Source of the DNA: Microbacterium suaedae
GTDB lineage: Bacteria > Actinomycetota > Actinomycetes > Actinomycetales > Microbacteriaceae
Direction: 5' to 3'
Length of the DNA: 64,000 bases
Assembly: GCF_003254645.1 (NCBI RefSeq)
Contig: NZ_PNFD01000001.1
Span: 868,001 to 932,000 of the forward strand
Made by a program: the position numbers and the translations under genes. Position 1 is the stretch's first letter. Each line of letters begins with the position of its first letter. The notes under the pieces are model-generated. The model was not told where the DNA came from. It was given only the letters and a program-made list of their open reading frames with translations, and ran no database searches. Below are positions 7,792 through 16,770 of the stretch, in pieces.

Positions 7792-10314
7792 CTACAAGCG
7801 GCGAAGCACACGGTTGATTCGTCGTGCCACGGGACGAAGAGCGGGGATAATGCGCAGGACAGCACGGCCAATGGGCCGGATCGCTCGCACCGGCAAGGGT
7901 TCAGCGGCGTCTTCAGCAATCACCGCACGTGATTGCAGGGGACGTCCAGGACGCGCCCGCTGCTTCCGCGGGAAGTGTGCAAACTGCGGTCTACTATCGT
8001 TGCCAACAAGTCCTTCAGCCTCGAGCCTGCGACGCAGCCCTTCCACCTCCGCTTCCAGTCGTTTCGCGTATCGTGCTTCGCGATCACGCCCTTCGCGAAG
8101 TCGCGCAGCATGACGCTTCTCGCGACCGACATTCTCCTCATGGAAGTCAATCGTCAGATTAAGCAACAATTTGGCGTCATCAACCGTAGGCGCCAGCGAG
8201 AAATCATCGGATAGGTTATTCACGAGGAGATCTCTGTACAGCTCGCGAAAATTGATCGAAAGCGTGTGACGGCTCGCATCAATAGAGCCCTGTGAACGTC
8301 GAGCGTACTCGCTTTCATCTCTCACGAGTTCGGCGATCCGCAGGGCCAACGCTCGCGCATCCCCTTGCGGCGAGGCCATGATCCCCTCATTCTTCTCTCC
8401 TGAGGCGAGCCAGGGGAGTTCGTACATTGCTACAGGCAACCCCATCGCCTGCGCCTCAATGAGTACCAACGGATATCCCTCGATCGCACTCGTTGCCACA
8501 TACACATCACAAGCGTCAATCGCATTTAGCAACTCATCGCCATGAAGTGCGCCTGGGAGAGAAATCGCATCATCAACCCCCTTGCTCCTTGCATAGTCTG
8601 AGACTTGCGCGAGTCGAAGATCGCCCGAATCCGGGCCGATGATCGTAAGCTCGAAGTCGACATCGAGATCTCGCAAGGCCGCCCCGACGTCCACGAGCGA
8701 ACGCACCCGTTTCGTGTGCTGTTGCAGCCTCCCCCACCAGACAAGCCGAACGCGTCCGCTAGGAGCGATCCGCGGACCAGCTCGCTCGGGGAGCTCAAGA
8801 AGCATCTGCGAAGGAGGATTCGGCAAGCATACGACACGCTCAACGCCCCGGAGCTTCCAGAAGGCGACATCGGCGGGAGAGAGCACGACGACCTTCGTCA
8901 ATATACCCAGATATTTTGCGAGGTATGAGCTCCTCGTATTAAAATCAAAGACCGGCCGAAGCGCGAAATTGTGAATCCATCCAATTACCGGAATCCCGAG
9001 GGCGCGCGCGGCAAGAGCAAAGTAGGGCCAATCGTCATAGTACAGAATGTAGTGGTCAATGACGGCGTCGACATCATACTCGCGACAGATGTCCAAGTAC
9101 GACCCGAGTTTCTCCAGCGTTGTCTTTCCCGAGAATTCCACAACAGCAACACCCTCGTGGACCTCCTGCACGATCCCCTCGGTGGTGCGCAACCCGATGA
9201 GCACACGGTATCCCGCCTCAGCCAAGAACTTGGCTTGCGACGCAACGACGCCCTGTACGCCCCCGTTCCCCAAGTTGCCCGTGGTGATCATCACTGTTTT
9301 GACCTTCGCAGTAAGCTGCGGAGCATGCTCACGATACCCCGCTACGAGCGACAGTGCCTCACGATAGAATGCCGCCACGGCAAGAACGACATCGACTATT
9401 CCAGCCTTATCCGAGAGCATCGAGAAGCATTTTTCTCGCAGTTCGTCGTCCACGACTGGCGTGCAATAGCGTAGGATCATCTGAATGATCGAGAGTCGAG
9501 CAGAATGATAAGATGCGATTAATTGATCCGGCCGTTCAAGATCTGTCGCGATACTTGCGACGCTCGTACTTATCGAATCAATCGAGTCGAGAGCCCCCAG
9601 GTAGAATTGATAATCTTCAACGGTCTCGACTGAACGCCCACTGACGCCACGTCGCCAGTAGTACTTGTATAGTTCCGCCTTCGTTGAGACATATTTTTTC
9701 GCTGTGGACAGCGCCAAGAAAGCAATCGGGATATCGTTGGCCCGATACAACTCCAGGTCTTCCGGGATCTCAAGGTAGGCCCGGCGCAACAACGTAATGT
9801 CCCACAAGTAGCGCCAGAGGTGTCCTTGCGCGATCTTTCCGATTGGGAACATCGTCGGAGCAATGTCGGCACCAAGGAGCTGGTCATACTTCGGTTGCAT
9901 GTCGGCGGCGAAGCGACCGACAGCAACGCCTTCCGGAGCCACAACGTCGACACCAAAGCCGACCACGTCTGCCTCCGTCTCCTCAGCGACGGTGAGGGCC
10001 GTCTCGACCGCCTCCGGCACAAGTTCATCGTCACCATCGAGGAATAGAACGAGTGGAGCAGTCGCCGCCATGATGCCGGCACGACGCGCCTGGAACGCCG
10101 AGCGATTGACCGACTGTCGAATGAGGCTTACGCGCGGGTCATCAGCTTGGAACTGCTCGATGATGTCACAAGTCATGTCGGTCGACGCGTCATCTACGCA
10201 GATGACCTCGATGTCTAGAACCGATTGAGCCTGGCAACTCCGCAGAGATGCTGCGACCCATTCCTCGTCGTTGAATACTGGAATCACGATCGAAACGCGA
10301 GGTGTCGTGTTCAT
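7792..10314 (-). CDS. Bifunctional glycosyltransferase, GT2 N-terminus fused to GT4 C-terminus (copy 2)
   Basis: An 840-residue paralogue of the protein at 1749-4145 with the same domain order. The GT2 part has RVSIVIPVFNDEEWVAASL at the N-terminus, VICVDDASTD and FLDGDDE. The GT4 part starts near residue 340 with VMITTGNLGNGGVQGV and holds RLVWWGRLQQHTKRV near 526 and the E-x7-E motif EGYPLVLIEA. The C-terminal 100 residues are a charged, probably coiled-coil segment (repeated E/R/K-rich heptads) ending in a basic tail. I chose the ATG at 10314 because the GT2 fold begins five residues later; the frame is open for 52 more codons upstream without family sequence. The central part of the gene is visibly AT-richer than the core genome. 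Confidence 0.88.
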   Translation of the reverse strand: MNTTPRVSIVIPVFNDEEWVAASLRSCQAQSVLDIEVICVDDASTDMTCDIIEQFQADDPRVSLIRQSVNRSAFQARRAGIMAATAPLVLFLDGDDELVPEAVETALTVAEETEADVVGFGVDVVAPEGVAVGRFAADMQPKYDQLLGADIAPTMFPIGKIAQGHLWRYLWDITLLRRAYLEIPEDLELYRANDIPIAFLALSTAKKYVSTKAELYKYYWRRGVSGRSVETVEDYQFYLGALDSIDSISTSVASIATDLERPDQLIASYHSARLSIIQMILRYCTPVVDDELREKCFSMLSDKAGIVDVVLAVAAFYREALSLVAGYREHAPQLTAKVKTVMITTGNLGNGGVQGVVASQAKFLAEAGYRVLIGLRTTEGIVQEVHEGVAVVEFSGKTTLEKLGSYLDICREYDVDAVIDHYILYYDDWPYFALAARALGIPVIGWIHNFALRPVFDFNTRSSYLAKYLGILTKVVVLSPADVAFWKLRGVERVVCLPNPPSQMLLELPERAGPRIAPSGRVRLVWWGRLQQHTKRVRSLVDVGAALRDLDVDFELTIIGPDSGDLRLAQVSDYARSKGVDDAISLPGALHGDELLNAIDACDVYVATSAIEGYPLVLIEAQAMGLPVAMYELPWLASGEKNEGIMASPQGDARALALRIAELVRDESEYARRSQGSIDASRHTLSINFRELYRDLLVNNLSDDFSLAPTVDDAKLLLNLTIDFHEENVGREKRHAARLREGRDREARYAKRLEAEVEGLRRRLEAEGLVGNDSRPQFAHFPRKQRARPGRPLQSRAVIAEDAAEPLPVRAIRPIGRAVLRIIPALRPVARRINRVLRRL

Positions 10315-10650
10315 AGGGTCTTGCTCCGTCGTCGGCACACAGCGGTTCGGCATTCGATGATTGCCACGAGGCATACTGATCCCAGCCACCCCGGCATGAT
10401 TCATCCTAGCCGCGTATGTGCAACTCGCCGGGACGTGAGCCACGCGTGGCACGGCGGCCACGTGAACCACGAACAGATGTCACTTGAACGGGTGTGACCG
10501 AGTGACGCCCCGGAAGGATGTCACGCCTCCCGTCCGTTCTCCCAAGGATTTCCGTGGCGACGTCGTGCCCATCGAGAACAACCTCGACCGTGGCGCGCGA
10601 CCATCTCACAGGGAGGTCATCCCCGCGAGATCGAGAACCGTAAGGTTCCA
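10315..10650. other. Non-coding gap between exporter ATPase and glycosyltransferase
   Basis: About 335 bases with no supportable gene. It lies upstream of the glycosyltransferase at 7792-10314 and downstream of the exporter ATPase, all on the minus strand. I see no clear terminator hairpin with a T-run and no known RNA. Confidence 0.5.
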
Positions 10651-11457
10651 TCATTCGTCATCGTCCGTCTGGATTGTCATGCGGCTGTGCCCCGGCTTCT
10701 TCCCACGCCTGATGGGCGTCACCGGAGGGTGGTCCTCGTTGTACTGCTTCAATACATCATCGATGGGCGCGTCCATCTTGAGCTGATGGTCGTCCAGATA
10801 GAGCCCACGCGTCGTGAACCTCTTCATGTTGCCCGCGTTGTGACCCACGAAGAACATGGTACGTCCCTCGTCCATCATCTCCTCGATGCGGGCGAAGCAC
10901 TTCTCCCGGAACGCCTTGTCTCCGACGGCGAGCACCTCGTCGACGAGCAGGATCGGTTCGTCGAGCTGCGATACCACGGCGAACGCGAGGCGAGCCTTCA
11001 TGCCCGAGCTCAGGAACTTGAATGGGGTATTCACGAAACCGTCGAGCTCGGCGAAGTCGATGATCGAGTCGAAACGCCGCTTGACTTCTTTCCGACGCAT
11101 GCCGTGCAGACCCGAGACGATGTTGATGTTCTCTCGAACTGTGAGGGTGCTCTCGAAGCCACCCGTGATCTCAATGAGAGGGGCCACGCCGCCACGCACG
11201 GTCACCCTGCCTTCATCGGGCTTCAGCACGCCCGCAACGAGCTTGAGCAACGTCGACTTGCCCTGACCGTTGCGCCCCACCACGCTGACGGCCTCACCCT
11301 GCTCAACGCGAAAGCTGACATCACGAAACGCCCAGAACTCGTCGCTTCGGACTCGACCTTCGGCGCGACCGAACACGTCCCGAATGTTTCGGCGGCCGCG
11401 GCGGTTGCGGCGGAACTTGATCCCGAGCCCACGGGCGCGGATCGCGACGTCTCCCAT
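10651..11457 (-). CDS. ABC transporter ATP-binding protein of polysaccharide/teichoic acid exporter (Wzt/TagH type)
   Basis: A 268-residue ATPase. Walker A is VVGRNGQGKSTLL near residue 62, the signature is FLSSGMKARLAFA (LSSGM in place of LSGGQ, as is usual in Wzt/TagH), and Walker B is PILLVDEVLAVGD. The FWAFRDVSF start and the GGVAPLIEITGGF segment are typical of exporters of undecaprenyl-linked glycans. The C-terminus is short, with no Wzt carbohydrate-binding domain, so export is probably not dependent on a capped end. It starts 4 bases after the permease stop, and the two form one unit. Together they would flip the completed glycan across the membrane. Confidence 0.92.
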   Translation of the reverse strand: MGDVAIRARGLGIKFRRNRRGRRNIRDVFGRAEGRVRSDEFWAFRDVSFRVEQGEAVSVVGRNGQGKSTLLKLVAGVLKPDEGRVTVRGGVAPLIEITGGFESTLTVRENINIVSGLHGMRRKEVKRRFDSIIDFAELDGFVNTPFKFLSSGMKARLAFAVVSQLDEPILLVDEVLAVGDKAFREKCFARIEEMMDEGRTMFFVGHNAGNMKRFTTRGLYLDDHQLKMDAPIDDVLKQYNEDHPPVTPIRRGKKPGHSRMTIQTDDDE

Positions 11458-11461
11458 GCGA

Positions 11462-12286
11462 TCACAGATCCTTCAGGACAGGCCGGACGAGCATCGGGAA
11501 CACAATGGTGCCGACGGCGAGCAGGGCGATGCTGATCGAGATCGAGGCGATGATCGAGCCGCCGTTCCATAGCTCGGGCCAGTACCCCAGTCGATACATC
11601 GTCATGATCCCGTACAGCGGGTTCACGCGGTCCATCCAGTCGAGCCACTCCGGCAGGCGTCCATGCTCGAACAAGATCGGTGAGGCGAAGAAGAGGAAGC
11701 GGGTGACGAGGCTCACGATCCTTGCGAGATCTCCGATGAGGATGCAAAGCGGCGCAAGAAGCAGACCGATTCCCGTCACCAGCACGGCCTGCGTGATGAA
11801 GGCGACCGGCCACCAGATCAGTCCCGGCCCCACGGGGACCTGAAAGACCAGCAGAAACGCGATGAGCACGGGGACCGCGAGGAGATAGGTCGTCGCCGAG
11901 CTCAGGACGACGCGCATCACCCAGATCGAATTCGGCGCGCCGGTCGACCGCAACAGCTTGTTGTCCTTCTTGAACGCGCTTGTCGAATCATTCACGGCGG
12001 TGGTGAACCACTGCCACGGGAGTAGTCCCGTGATGAGGAAGAGCCCGAAGGGCTCCACGCCGCCCGTACGGCCGATGATCGCGACGAACAGCAACCAATA
12101 GACGGCGCACATCAGCAACGGGTCGAGAATCGTCCACGCGTACCCGAGCCAGGTCGTCGCATACTTGACGCGCAGGTCACGACCGGTCAGGAGCCAGAGC
12201 GCATGGAAGTACCGACGACGCGACCCCTGCGGAGCGATCGTCGTGGAGGAATCAGCCACGTTCTTCGTGCTCACAGCGCGCACCAT
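11462..12286 (-). CDS. ABC-2 type permease of polysaccharide/teichoic acid exporter (Wzm/TagG type)
   Basis: A 274-residue integral membrane protein with about six hydrophobic segments. The cytoplasmic-face lead RDLRVKYATTWLGYAWTILDP is the hallmark of the ABC-2 exporter permeases for O-antigen and teichoic acid. The segment NPLYGIMTMYRLGYWPE near the C-terminus is also family-typical. It is translated just ahead of its ATPase (4-base gap). The pair sits at the head of the glycan locus, next to the sulfate-activation genes, and is the only exporter of this type in the window. Confidence 0.9.
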   Translation of the reverse strand: MVRAVSTKNVADSSTTIAPQGSRRRYFHALWLLTGRDLRVKYATTWLGYAWTILDPLLMCAVYWLLFVAIIGRTGGVEPFGLFLITGLLPWQWFTTAVNDSTSAFKKDNKLLRSTGAPNSIWVMRVVLSSATTYLLAVPVLIAFLLVFQVPVGPGLIWWPVAFITQAVLVTGIGLLLAPLCILIGDLARIVSLVTRFLFFASPILFEHGRLPEWLDWMDRVNPLYGIMTMYRLGYWPELWNGGSIIASISISIALLAVGTIVFPMLVRPVLKDL

Positions 12287-12502
12287 CGCAGACTCTGCCC
12301 CACGGGGCCGATCGTTGCGTAGTTGTGCATGTGCGATGAAAATCCCCTGTTTCAGCGAAGGCGCTCACCTAAATGGGCGTTTCGGGCGCGGCGAGCGACG
12401 CCTCTCGACAATATAGGCCGGTGCGTCGAGATTCCTGAGCGCCACAGCGACGATGCGCGTGACCCGGCAAGACCTCCGCGCGAGTGCACGCCGATGCCCG
12501 AG

Positions 12503-12541
12503 AAAACGGGGCGGCGTTCCCTCGCAGGAAGCGCCGCCCCG
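12503..12541 (-). terminator. Rho-independent terminator after cysN
   Basis: A 10-bp GC stem, CGGGGCGGCG at 12507-12516 pairing with 12532-12541, closes a 15-base loop. Read on the minus strand it is followed by TTTT (12506-12503). It lies 19-57 bases past the cysN stop, so it ends the cysQ-cysD-cysN transcript. Confidence 0.8.
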
Positions 12542-12559
12542 TCTCGGACGTGCGTCAGA

Positions 12560-13810
12560 TTACTCGGCCTGGTTGATCGTGCACGCCGCGACCGTGGCGT
12601 TCGTCGACTCGTCGATCATGATGAACGAGCCCATCGACGGGTTCAGCTTGTACGAGTCGGCGACGAGCGGCGTCGTCATGCGCAGCGTCACGCGACCGAT
12701 CGCATTCAGCGGCAGCTCGGTCACGCCTTCCTTGCGGTGCAGGGTGTTGACGTCGAGCTCGTACTGAATCTCCTTGACGACACAGCGCGCCTCGCGCGCG
12801 TTGTGCAGCACGGCGTACTTCTTGCCGGGCACGAGCGGCGTCTGATCCATCCAGCAGATCGTGGCGTCAATGTCCTGCGAGACGTGCGGCTGGTTCTTCG
12901 GTCGCGCGATCACGTCACCACGCGAGATGTCGATCTCGTCTTCGAGGCGGATCGTGACCGACATCGGCGGGAACGCCTCGTCGATCTCGCCGTCGGCCGT
13001 GTCGATCGCCTTGATCTTCGACGTCAAGCCCGACGGCAGCACGATGACCTCGTCACCCTTCTGCATGTGTCCGCTCGCCACCTGTCCGGCGAAGCCGCGG
13101 TAGTCGATCACGTCGCTCTGCTGCGGGCGGATCACGTACTGCACCGGGAAGCGCACGTCCTGCAGATTGCGGTCGGCGCCGATGTACACCGTCTCGAGGT
13201 GGTGCAACAGCGAGGGCCCGTCGTACCAGGGCGTGTTCTCGCTGCGCGAGACGACGTTGTCGCCCTGCAGCGCCGAGATCGGGATCGTCGTGATGTCGGT
13301 GATGTTGAGCTTCGAGCAGAAGTCGAGAAACTCTTCGCGGATCTCGTTGAACCGCTGCTCGTCGAAGTCGACGAGGTCCATCTTGTTGACGGCCAGCACG
13401 ACGTGCGGCACCCGCAGAAGCGACGCGATCGTCGCGTGTCGGCGGCTCTGCTCGATGACACCCTTACGTGCGTCGACGAGCACGATCGCGAGATCAGCCG
13501 TCGAGGCGCCCGTGACCATGTTGCGCGTGTACTGCGCGTGGCCCGGGGTGTCGGCGATGATGAACTTGCGCTTGGGCGTCGCGAAGTAGCGGTAGGCCAC
13601 ATCGATCGTGATGCCCTGCTCGCGCTCCGAGCGCAGGCCGTCCGTCAGAAGCGACAGGTCGACGTACTCGTTGCCGCGGCTCTTGCTCGTCTTCTCGACG
13701 CTCTCGAGCTGATCCTCGAAGATCGACTTCGAATCGAACAGCAGCCGGCCGATGAGCGTGCTCTTGCCGTCGTCGACCGAGCCGGCGGTCGCGAATCGCA
13801 GCATGTCCAT
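12560..13810 (-). CDS. cysN: Sulfate adenylyltransferase large (GTPase) subunit
   Basis: A 416-residue EF-Tu-like GTPase. G1 is AGSVDDGKSTLIGRLLFDSK near the N-terminus, G3 is ADTPGHAQYTRN and G4 is AVNKMDLVD. With CysD it forms APS from sulfate and ATP, using GTP hydrolysis to drive the reaction. There is no C-terminal APS kinase domain; that activity is supplied by the separate gene at 16771. It begins one base after the cysD stop, so the two are translationally linked. The usual assimilatory partner genes (cysH, sulfite reductase) are absent from the window, while a sulfotransferase is present in the same locus. Confidence 0.95.
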   Translation of the reverse strand: MDMLRFATAGSVDDGKSTLIGRLLFDSKSIFEDQLESVEKTSKSRGNEYVDLSLLTDGLRSEREQGITIDVAYRYFATPKRKFIIADTPGHAQYTRNMVTGASTADLAIVLVDARKGVIEQSRRHATIASLLRVPHVVLAVNKMDLVDFDEQRFNEIREEFLDFCSKLNITDITTIPISALQGDNVVSRSENTPWYDGPSLLHHLETVYIGADRNLQDVRFPVQYVIRPQQSDVIDYRGFAGQVASGHMQKGDEVIVLPSGLTSKIKAIDTADGEIDEAFPPMSVTIRLEDEIDISRGDVIARPKNQPHVSQDIDATICWMDQTPLVPGKKYAVLHNAREARCVVKEIQYELDVNTLHRKEGVTELPLNAIGRVTLRMTTPLVADSYKLNPSMGSFIMIDESTNATVAACTINQAE

Positions 13811-13811
13811 T

Positions 13812-14723
13812 TTAGAAGTACCCCTGCTTCTTCCGGTCTTCCATCGCGGCCTCGCTCACCTTGTCGTCGCCGCGGGTCGCGCCGCGCTCGGTGATGCGGG
13901 TCGCAGCGACCTCTTCGATGATCTTGTCGAGCGTGTCGGCGTCCGATTCGACCGCGGCCGTCAGCGTCGCGTCGCCCACCGTGCGGTAGCGCACCCTGCG
14001 GGTCGACACCTCCTCGCCGTCCTTCGGCTGCGCGAACTCGTTCGCCTCGAACACCATGCCGTCGCGCACGAACGTCTCGCGCTCGCTCGCGAAGTAGATC
14101 CGCGGGATCTCGACGCCGTCTTCCTTGATGTACTGCCAGATGTCGAGCTCGGTCCAGTTCGACAGCGGGAACACGCGGATCGATTCGCCCGGGTGCACGC
14201 GGCCGTTATAGAGGTTCCAGATCTCGGGGCGCTGGCTCTTCGGATCCCACTGCCCGAAATCGTCGCGGAAGCTGAACACGCGCTCCTTCGCGCGCGCCTT
14301 CTCCTCGTCGCGACGCGCGCCGCCGAGCATCGCGTTGAAGCCGTGCTTCTCAACCGTGTCGAGGAGAACCGGCGTCTGGATGCGGTTGCGCGAGCCGTTC
14401 GGCTCCTCCTTCACGACACCGCGATCGATCGCCTCCTGCACGGATCCGACGATGAGGCGAAGGCCGTGCTTCTCGACATACTGGTCGCGGAAGTCGAGGA
14501 TCTCGGGGAAGTTGTGCCCCGTGTCGACGTGCACGACGGGGAACGGCAGACGCGCGGGGGCGAACGCCTTCAGCGCCAGGTGCAGCATCACGAGCGAGTC
14601 CTTGCCGCCCGAGAACATCAGCGCCGGCTTCTCGAGCTGCGCCACCACCTCGCGGATGATGTGAATCGACTCGGCCTCGAGCTGCCGCAGCTGCGAGAGC
14701 GAGTAGTGGGTCTCAGCGGACAC
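13812..14723 (-). CDS. cysD: Sulfate adenylyltransferase small subunit
   Basis: A 303-residue ATP pyrophosphatase-type enzyme that adenylates sulfate to APS in complex with CysN. The PP-loop ALMFSGGKDSLVMLHLALKA is near residue 35, and VVHVDTGHNFPEILDFRD follows. The C-terminus MEDRKKQGYF is the conserved end of the CysD family. The start is a GTG at 14723 that overlaps the last 11 bases of cysQ, so cysQ, cysD and cysN form one operon. Confidence 0.95.
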   Translation of the reverse strand: MSAETHYSLSQLRQLEAESIHIIREVVAQLEKPALMFSGGKDSLVMLHLALKAFAPARLPFPVVHVDTGHNFPEILDFRDQYVEKHGLRLIVGSVQEAIDRGVVKEEPNGSRNRIQTPVLLDTVEKHGFNAMLGGARRDEEKARAKERVFSFRDDFGQWDPKSQRPEIWNLYNGRVHPGESIRVFPLSNWTELDIWQYIKEDGVEIPRIYFASERETFVRDGMVFEANEFAQPKDGEEVSTRRVRYRTVGDATLTAAVESDADTLDKIIEEVAATRITERGATRGDDKVSEAAMEDRKKQGYF

Positions 14724-15513
14724 CGTGCTCCTTTCCGTCCGCCTGCGACGCGAGTGCCGCGCGGATCGACGTCATGACTTCGTCCCGAAGCTCCGGGCGG
14801 CAGACCACCAGGTCGGGCAGATAAGGGTTGGGCTGGTTGTAGACGAGCTCGCTGCCGTCGAGGCGAGCGGTGTGCAGTCCGGCGGCGCGGGCTACGGCGA
14901 CAGGCGCCGCGCTGTCCCACTCGTACTGACCGCCGCCGTGCACATAGGCATCCGCCTCGCCGCGCACGACCGAGCAGATCTTCACGCCGGCGGATCCCAT
15001 GGGGACGAGCTCGGCGTCGAGCGATGCCGACACGCTCTGCACGAGTTCGGGAGCGCGACTGCGGCTGACCGCGATGCGGATCCGCCCCTCCTGCGCCGGC
15101 GCGTGGCCGTCGAGCTCGCTCGAGACGAGCACCTCGTCCGGCCCGCCGAGCGCGACGGCGCCGAGCGAGAGTTCACCCTTCACGACGAGCGCGATGTGCA
15201 CGGCCCAGTCGTCGCGCCCCTCGCTGTACTCGCGCGTGCCGTCGAGCGGGTCGATGATCCACACACGGTCGGCACCCAGGCGGGCGTCGCTATCAGCCGC
15301 TTCCTCGCTGAGCACGGCATCGCCGGGCGCGAGCTCGGCAAGCCGCGCGGCGAGCACCTCCTGCGCGCCCTGATCGCCGAGGTCTTTGAGGGCCTTGCCC
15401 CCGACGTCGGGATTCTCAGCGCGATTCTCAAGCAGCCGACGAGCAGCGGCGATCGCAAGCTCGCGAGCGATGTCGGCGTCGACCTCAGGCCGAACTGCGG
15501 CGGTATCCGTCAC
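14713..15513 (-). CDS. cysQ: 3'(2'),5'-bisphosphate nucleotidase (PAP phosphatase), inositol monophosphatase fold
   Basis: A 266-residue enzyme with the metal-binding motifs of the FIG/IMPase superfamily: SEEAAD (first acidic pair), IDPLDGTREYSEG and YEWDSAAPVAVARAAG. CysQ hydrolyses PAP, the product inhibitor left after sulfotransfer or PAPS reduction, to AMP. Finding it as the first gene of a cysQ-cysD-cysN operon near a sulfotransferase is what a PAPS-consuming pathway would need. Translation starts at a GTG at 15513. Some IMPase-fold proteins have other substrates, so the PAP role rests on the neighbours as well as on the sequence. Confidence 0.88.
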   Translation of the reverse strand: MTDTAAVRPEVDADIARELAIAAARRLLENRAENPDVGGKALKDLGDQGAQEVLAARLAELAPGDAVLSEEAADSDARLGADRVWIIDPLDGTREYSEGRDDWAVHIALVVKGELSLGAVALGGPDEVLVSSELDGHAPAQEGRIRIAVSRSRAPELVQSVSASLDAELVPMGSAGVKICSVVRGEADAYVHGGGQYEWDSAAPVAVARAAGLHTARLDGSELVYNQPNPYLPDLVVCRPELRDEVMTSIRAALASQADGKEHGVR

Positions 15514-15582
15514 GAATCTGGTGTCCTCAAGCTGCGTCCGTCGTCATGCACGCGAAGAAAAGCGGCGACTCCGCGACTTTAC

Positions 15583-15600
15583 CCCAGCCGACCGGCTGGG
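15583..15600. promoter_or_regulatory. Inverted repeat upstream of cysQDN
   Basis: A perfect 7-bp inverted repeat CCCAGCC-4-GGCTGGG, 70 bases before the cysQ start and 80 before the TauE start. On the minus strand it is followed by TAAAGT, which could be a -10 box. It may be an operator between the two divergent units, but it could also be chance in GC-rich DNA. Confidence 0.3.
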
Positions 15601-15679
15601 AAGGAAGGGATTCGACACCCGCCGACATGGTGCGTCACGCGGAAGATCGCGTCGCGCCACCCTGCTAGCGTTTCGCCCC

Positions 15680-16615
15680 ATGGACTGGGCAATGGTGATC
15701 GCCGCGCTCGGCGTCGGCGTGGTGGTGGGGCTCACCGGTATGGGCGGCGGCGCACTCATGACCCCCGTGCTCGTGCTCGGCTTCGGGGTCCCGCCCCTGA
15801 CCGCGGTGTCGAGTGACCTCATCACCTCCGCGGCGATGAAGCCTGCGGGCTCTCTCGTGCACGCCCGCAAGGGAACGGTGCACTGGAAGCTCGTGATCTG
15901 GCTCATGATCGGATCCGTGCCGACCGCCTTCTGCGGGGCTCTCATCATCTCGGCCGTCGGCGAGATGACCGGCGTGCAGGAGTTCGTCAAGACGGCGCTC
16001 GGCGTCGTGCTCCTGGTCGCGGCGATGCTCCTCGGTTTCCGAGCCTTCATCGGCATGCGCAACCGCGCGCGCGAGCGTCACGACGGCACGCACACGAAGC
16101 GCAGCGAGACCGCCGATATCAAGGTGAAGATTCTGCCGACCCTGCTCATCGGCATCGTCGGCGGCCTCATGGTCGGTCTGACGTCCGTCGGATCGGGCTC
16201 GTTCATCATCATCGCCCTCATGCTCCTGTACCCGCTGCTATCGATGAACCGCCTCGTCGGCACCGACCTCGTTCAGGCCGTGCCGCTCGTGATCGCCGCC
16301 GCGATCGGCCACCTGCTGTTCGGCGACGTGGACTGGAGCATCGTCATTCCCCTCATCATCGGCAGCGTTCCCGGCGCCATCATCGGCGCGCGCCTGTCGT
16401 CGACGCTGCCGAGCGGCATCGTGCGCCGCGCGCTCGCCCTCGTGCTGCTCGCCGCCGGCCTGCGCATGCTGCAGGTCGACCTCCCCTGGACGATCGCGGC
16501 CGTCTCGCTTGCCTTCGTCGCCGCGACCCTCGGCTGGATGGGCCTCCGCCGCGTGCACGGCCTCCCCGCGACCTTCACGAAGGAACGGCAGGCCTCCGAC
16601 CGCCGGAATCCGTAG
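15680..16615 (+). CDS. TauE/SafE family anion permease (sulfite/sulfate-type)
   Basis: A 311-residue membrane protein with about eight hydrophobic segments arranged as two repeats. Each repeat opens with a glycine-rich signature: VVGLTGMGGGALMTPVLVL near the N-terminus and MVGLTSVGSGSFIIIALMLL near residue 155. I start it at the ATG at 15680 because the membrane domain begins there; the upstream open frame is unlike the family. TauE/SafE proteins move sulfite, sulfoacetate, sulfate or other small anions. The position between cysQDN and cysC suggests a sulfur anion, perhaps sulfate entry to feed PAPS synthesis, but direction and substrate are inference. Confidence 0.85.
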   Translation: MDWAMVIAALGVGVVVGLTGMGGGALMTPVLVLGFGVPPLTAVSSDLITSAAMKPAGSLVHARKGTVHWKLVIWLMIGSVPTAFCGALIISAVGEMTGVQEFVKTALGVVLLVAAMLLGFRAFIGMRNRARERHDGTHTKRSETADIKVKILPTLLIGIVGGLMVGLTSVGSGSFIIIALMLLYPLLSMNRLVGTDLVQAVPLVIAAAIGHLLFGDVDWSIVIPLIIGSVPGAIIGARLSSTLPSGIVRRALALVLLAAGLRMLQVDLPWTIAAVSLAFVAATLGWMGLRRVHGLPATFTKERQASDRRNP

Positions 16616-16770
16616 CTCCCTCGTAGCGGTGTCGATGCCAGTTTCCGCGCCCACTCATTCGGACTCCTGCTGTTACCGTGTGCGAAGGCGGCGGGGACCA
16701 TGGACACGCCTAGGATGCTGACCACGCCGCCTTTCCCTCCCCTCGCAGCTTCCTCGGACAGGACTGACTC

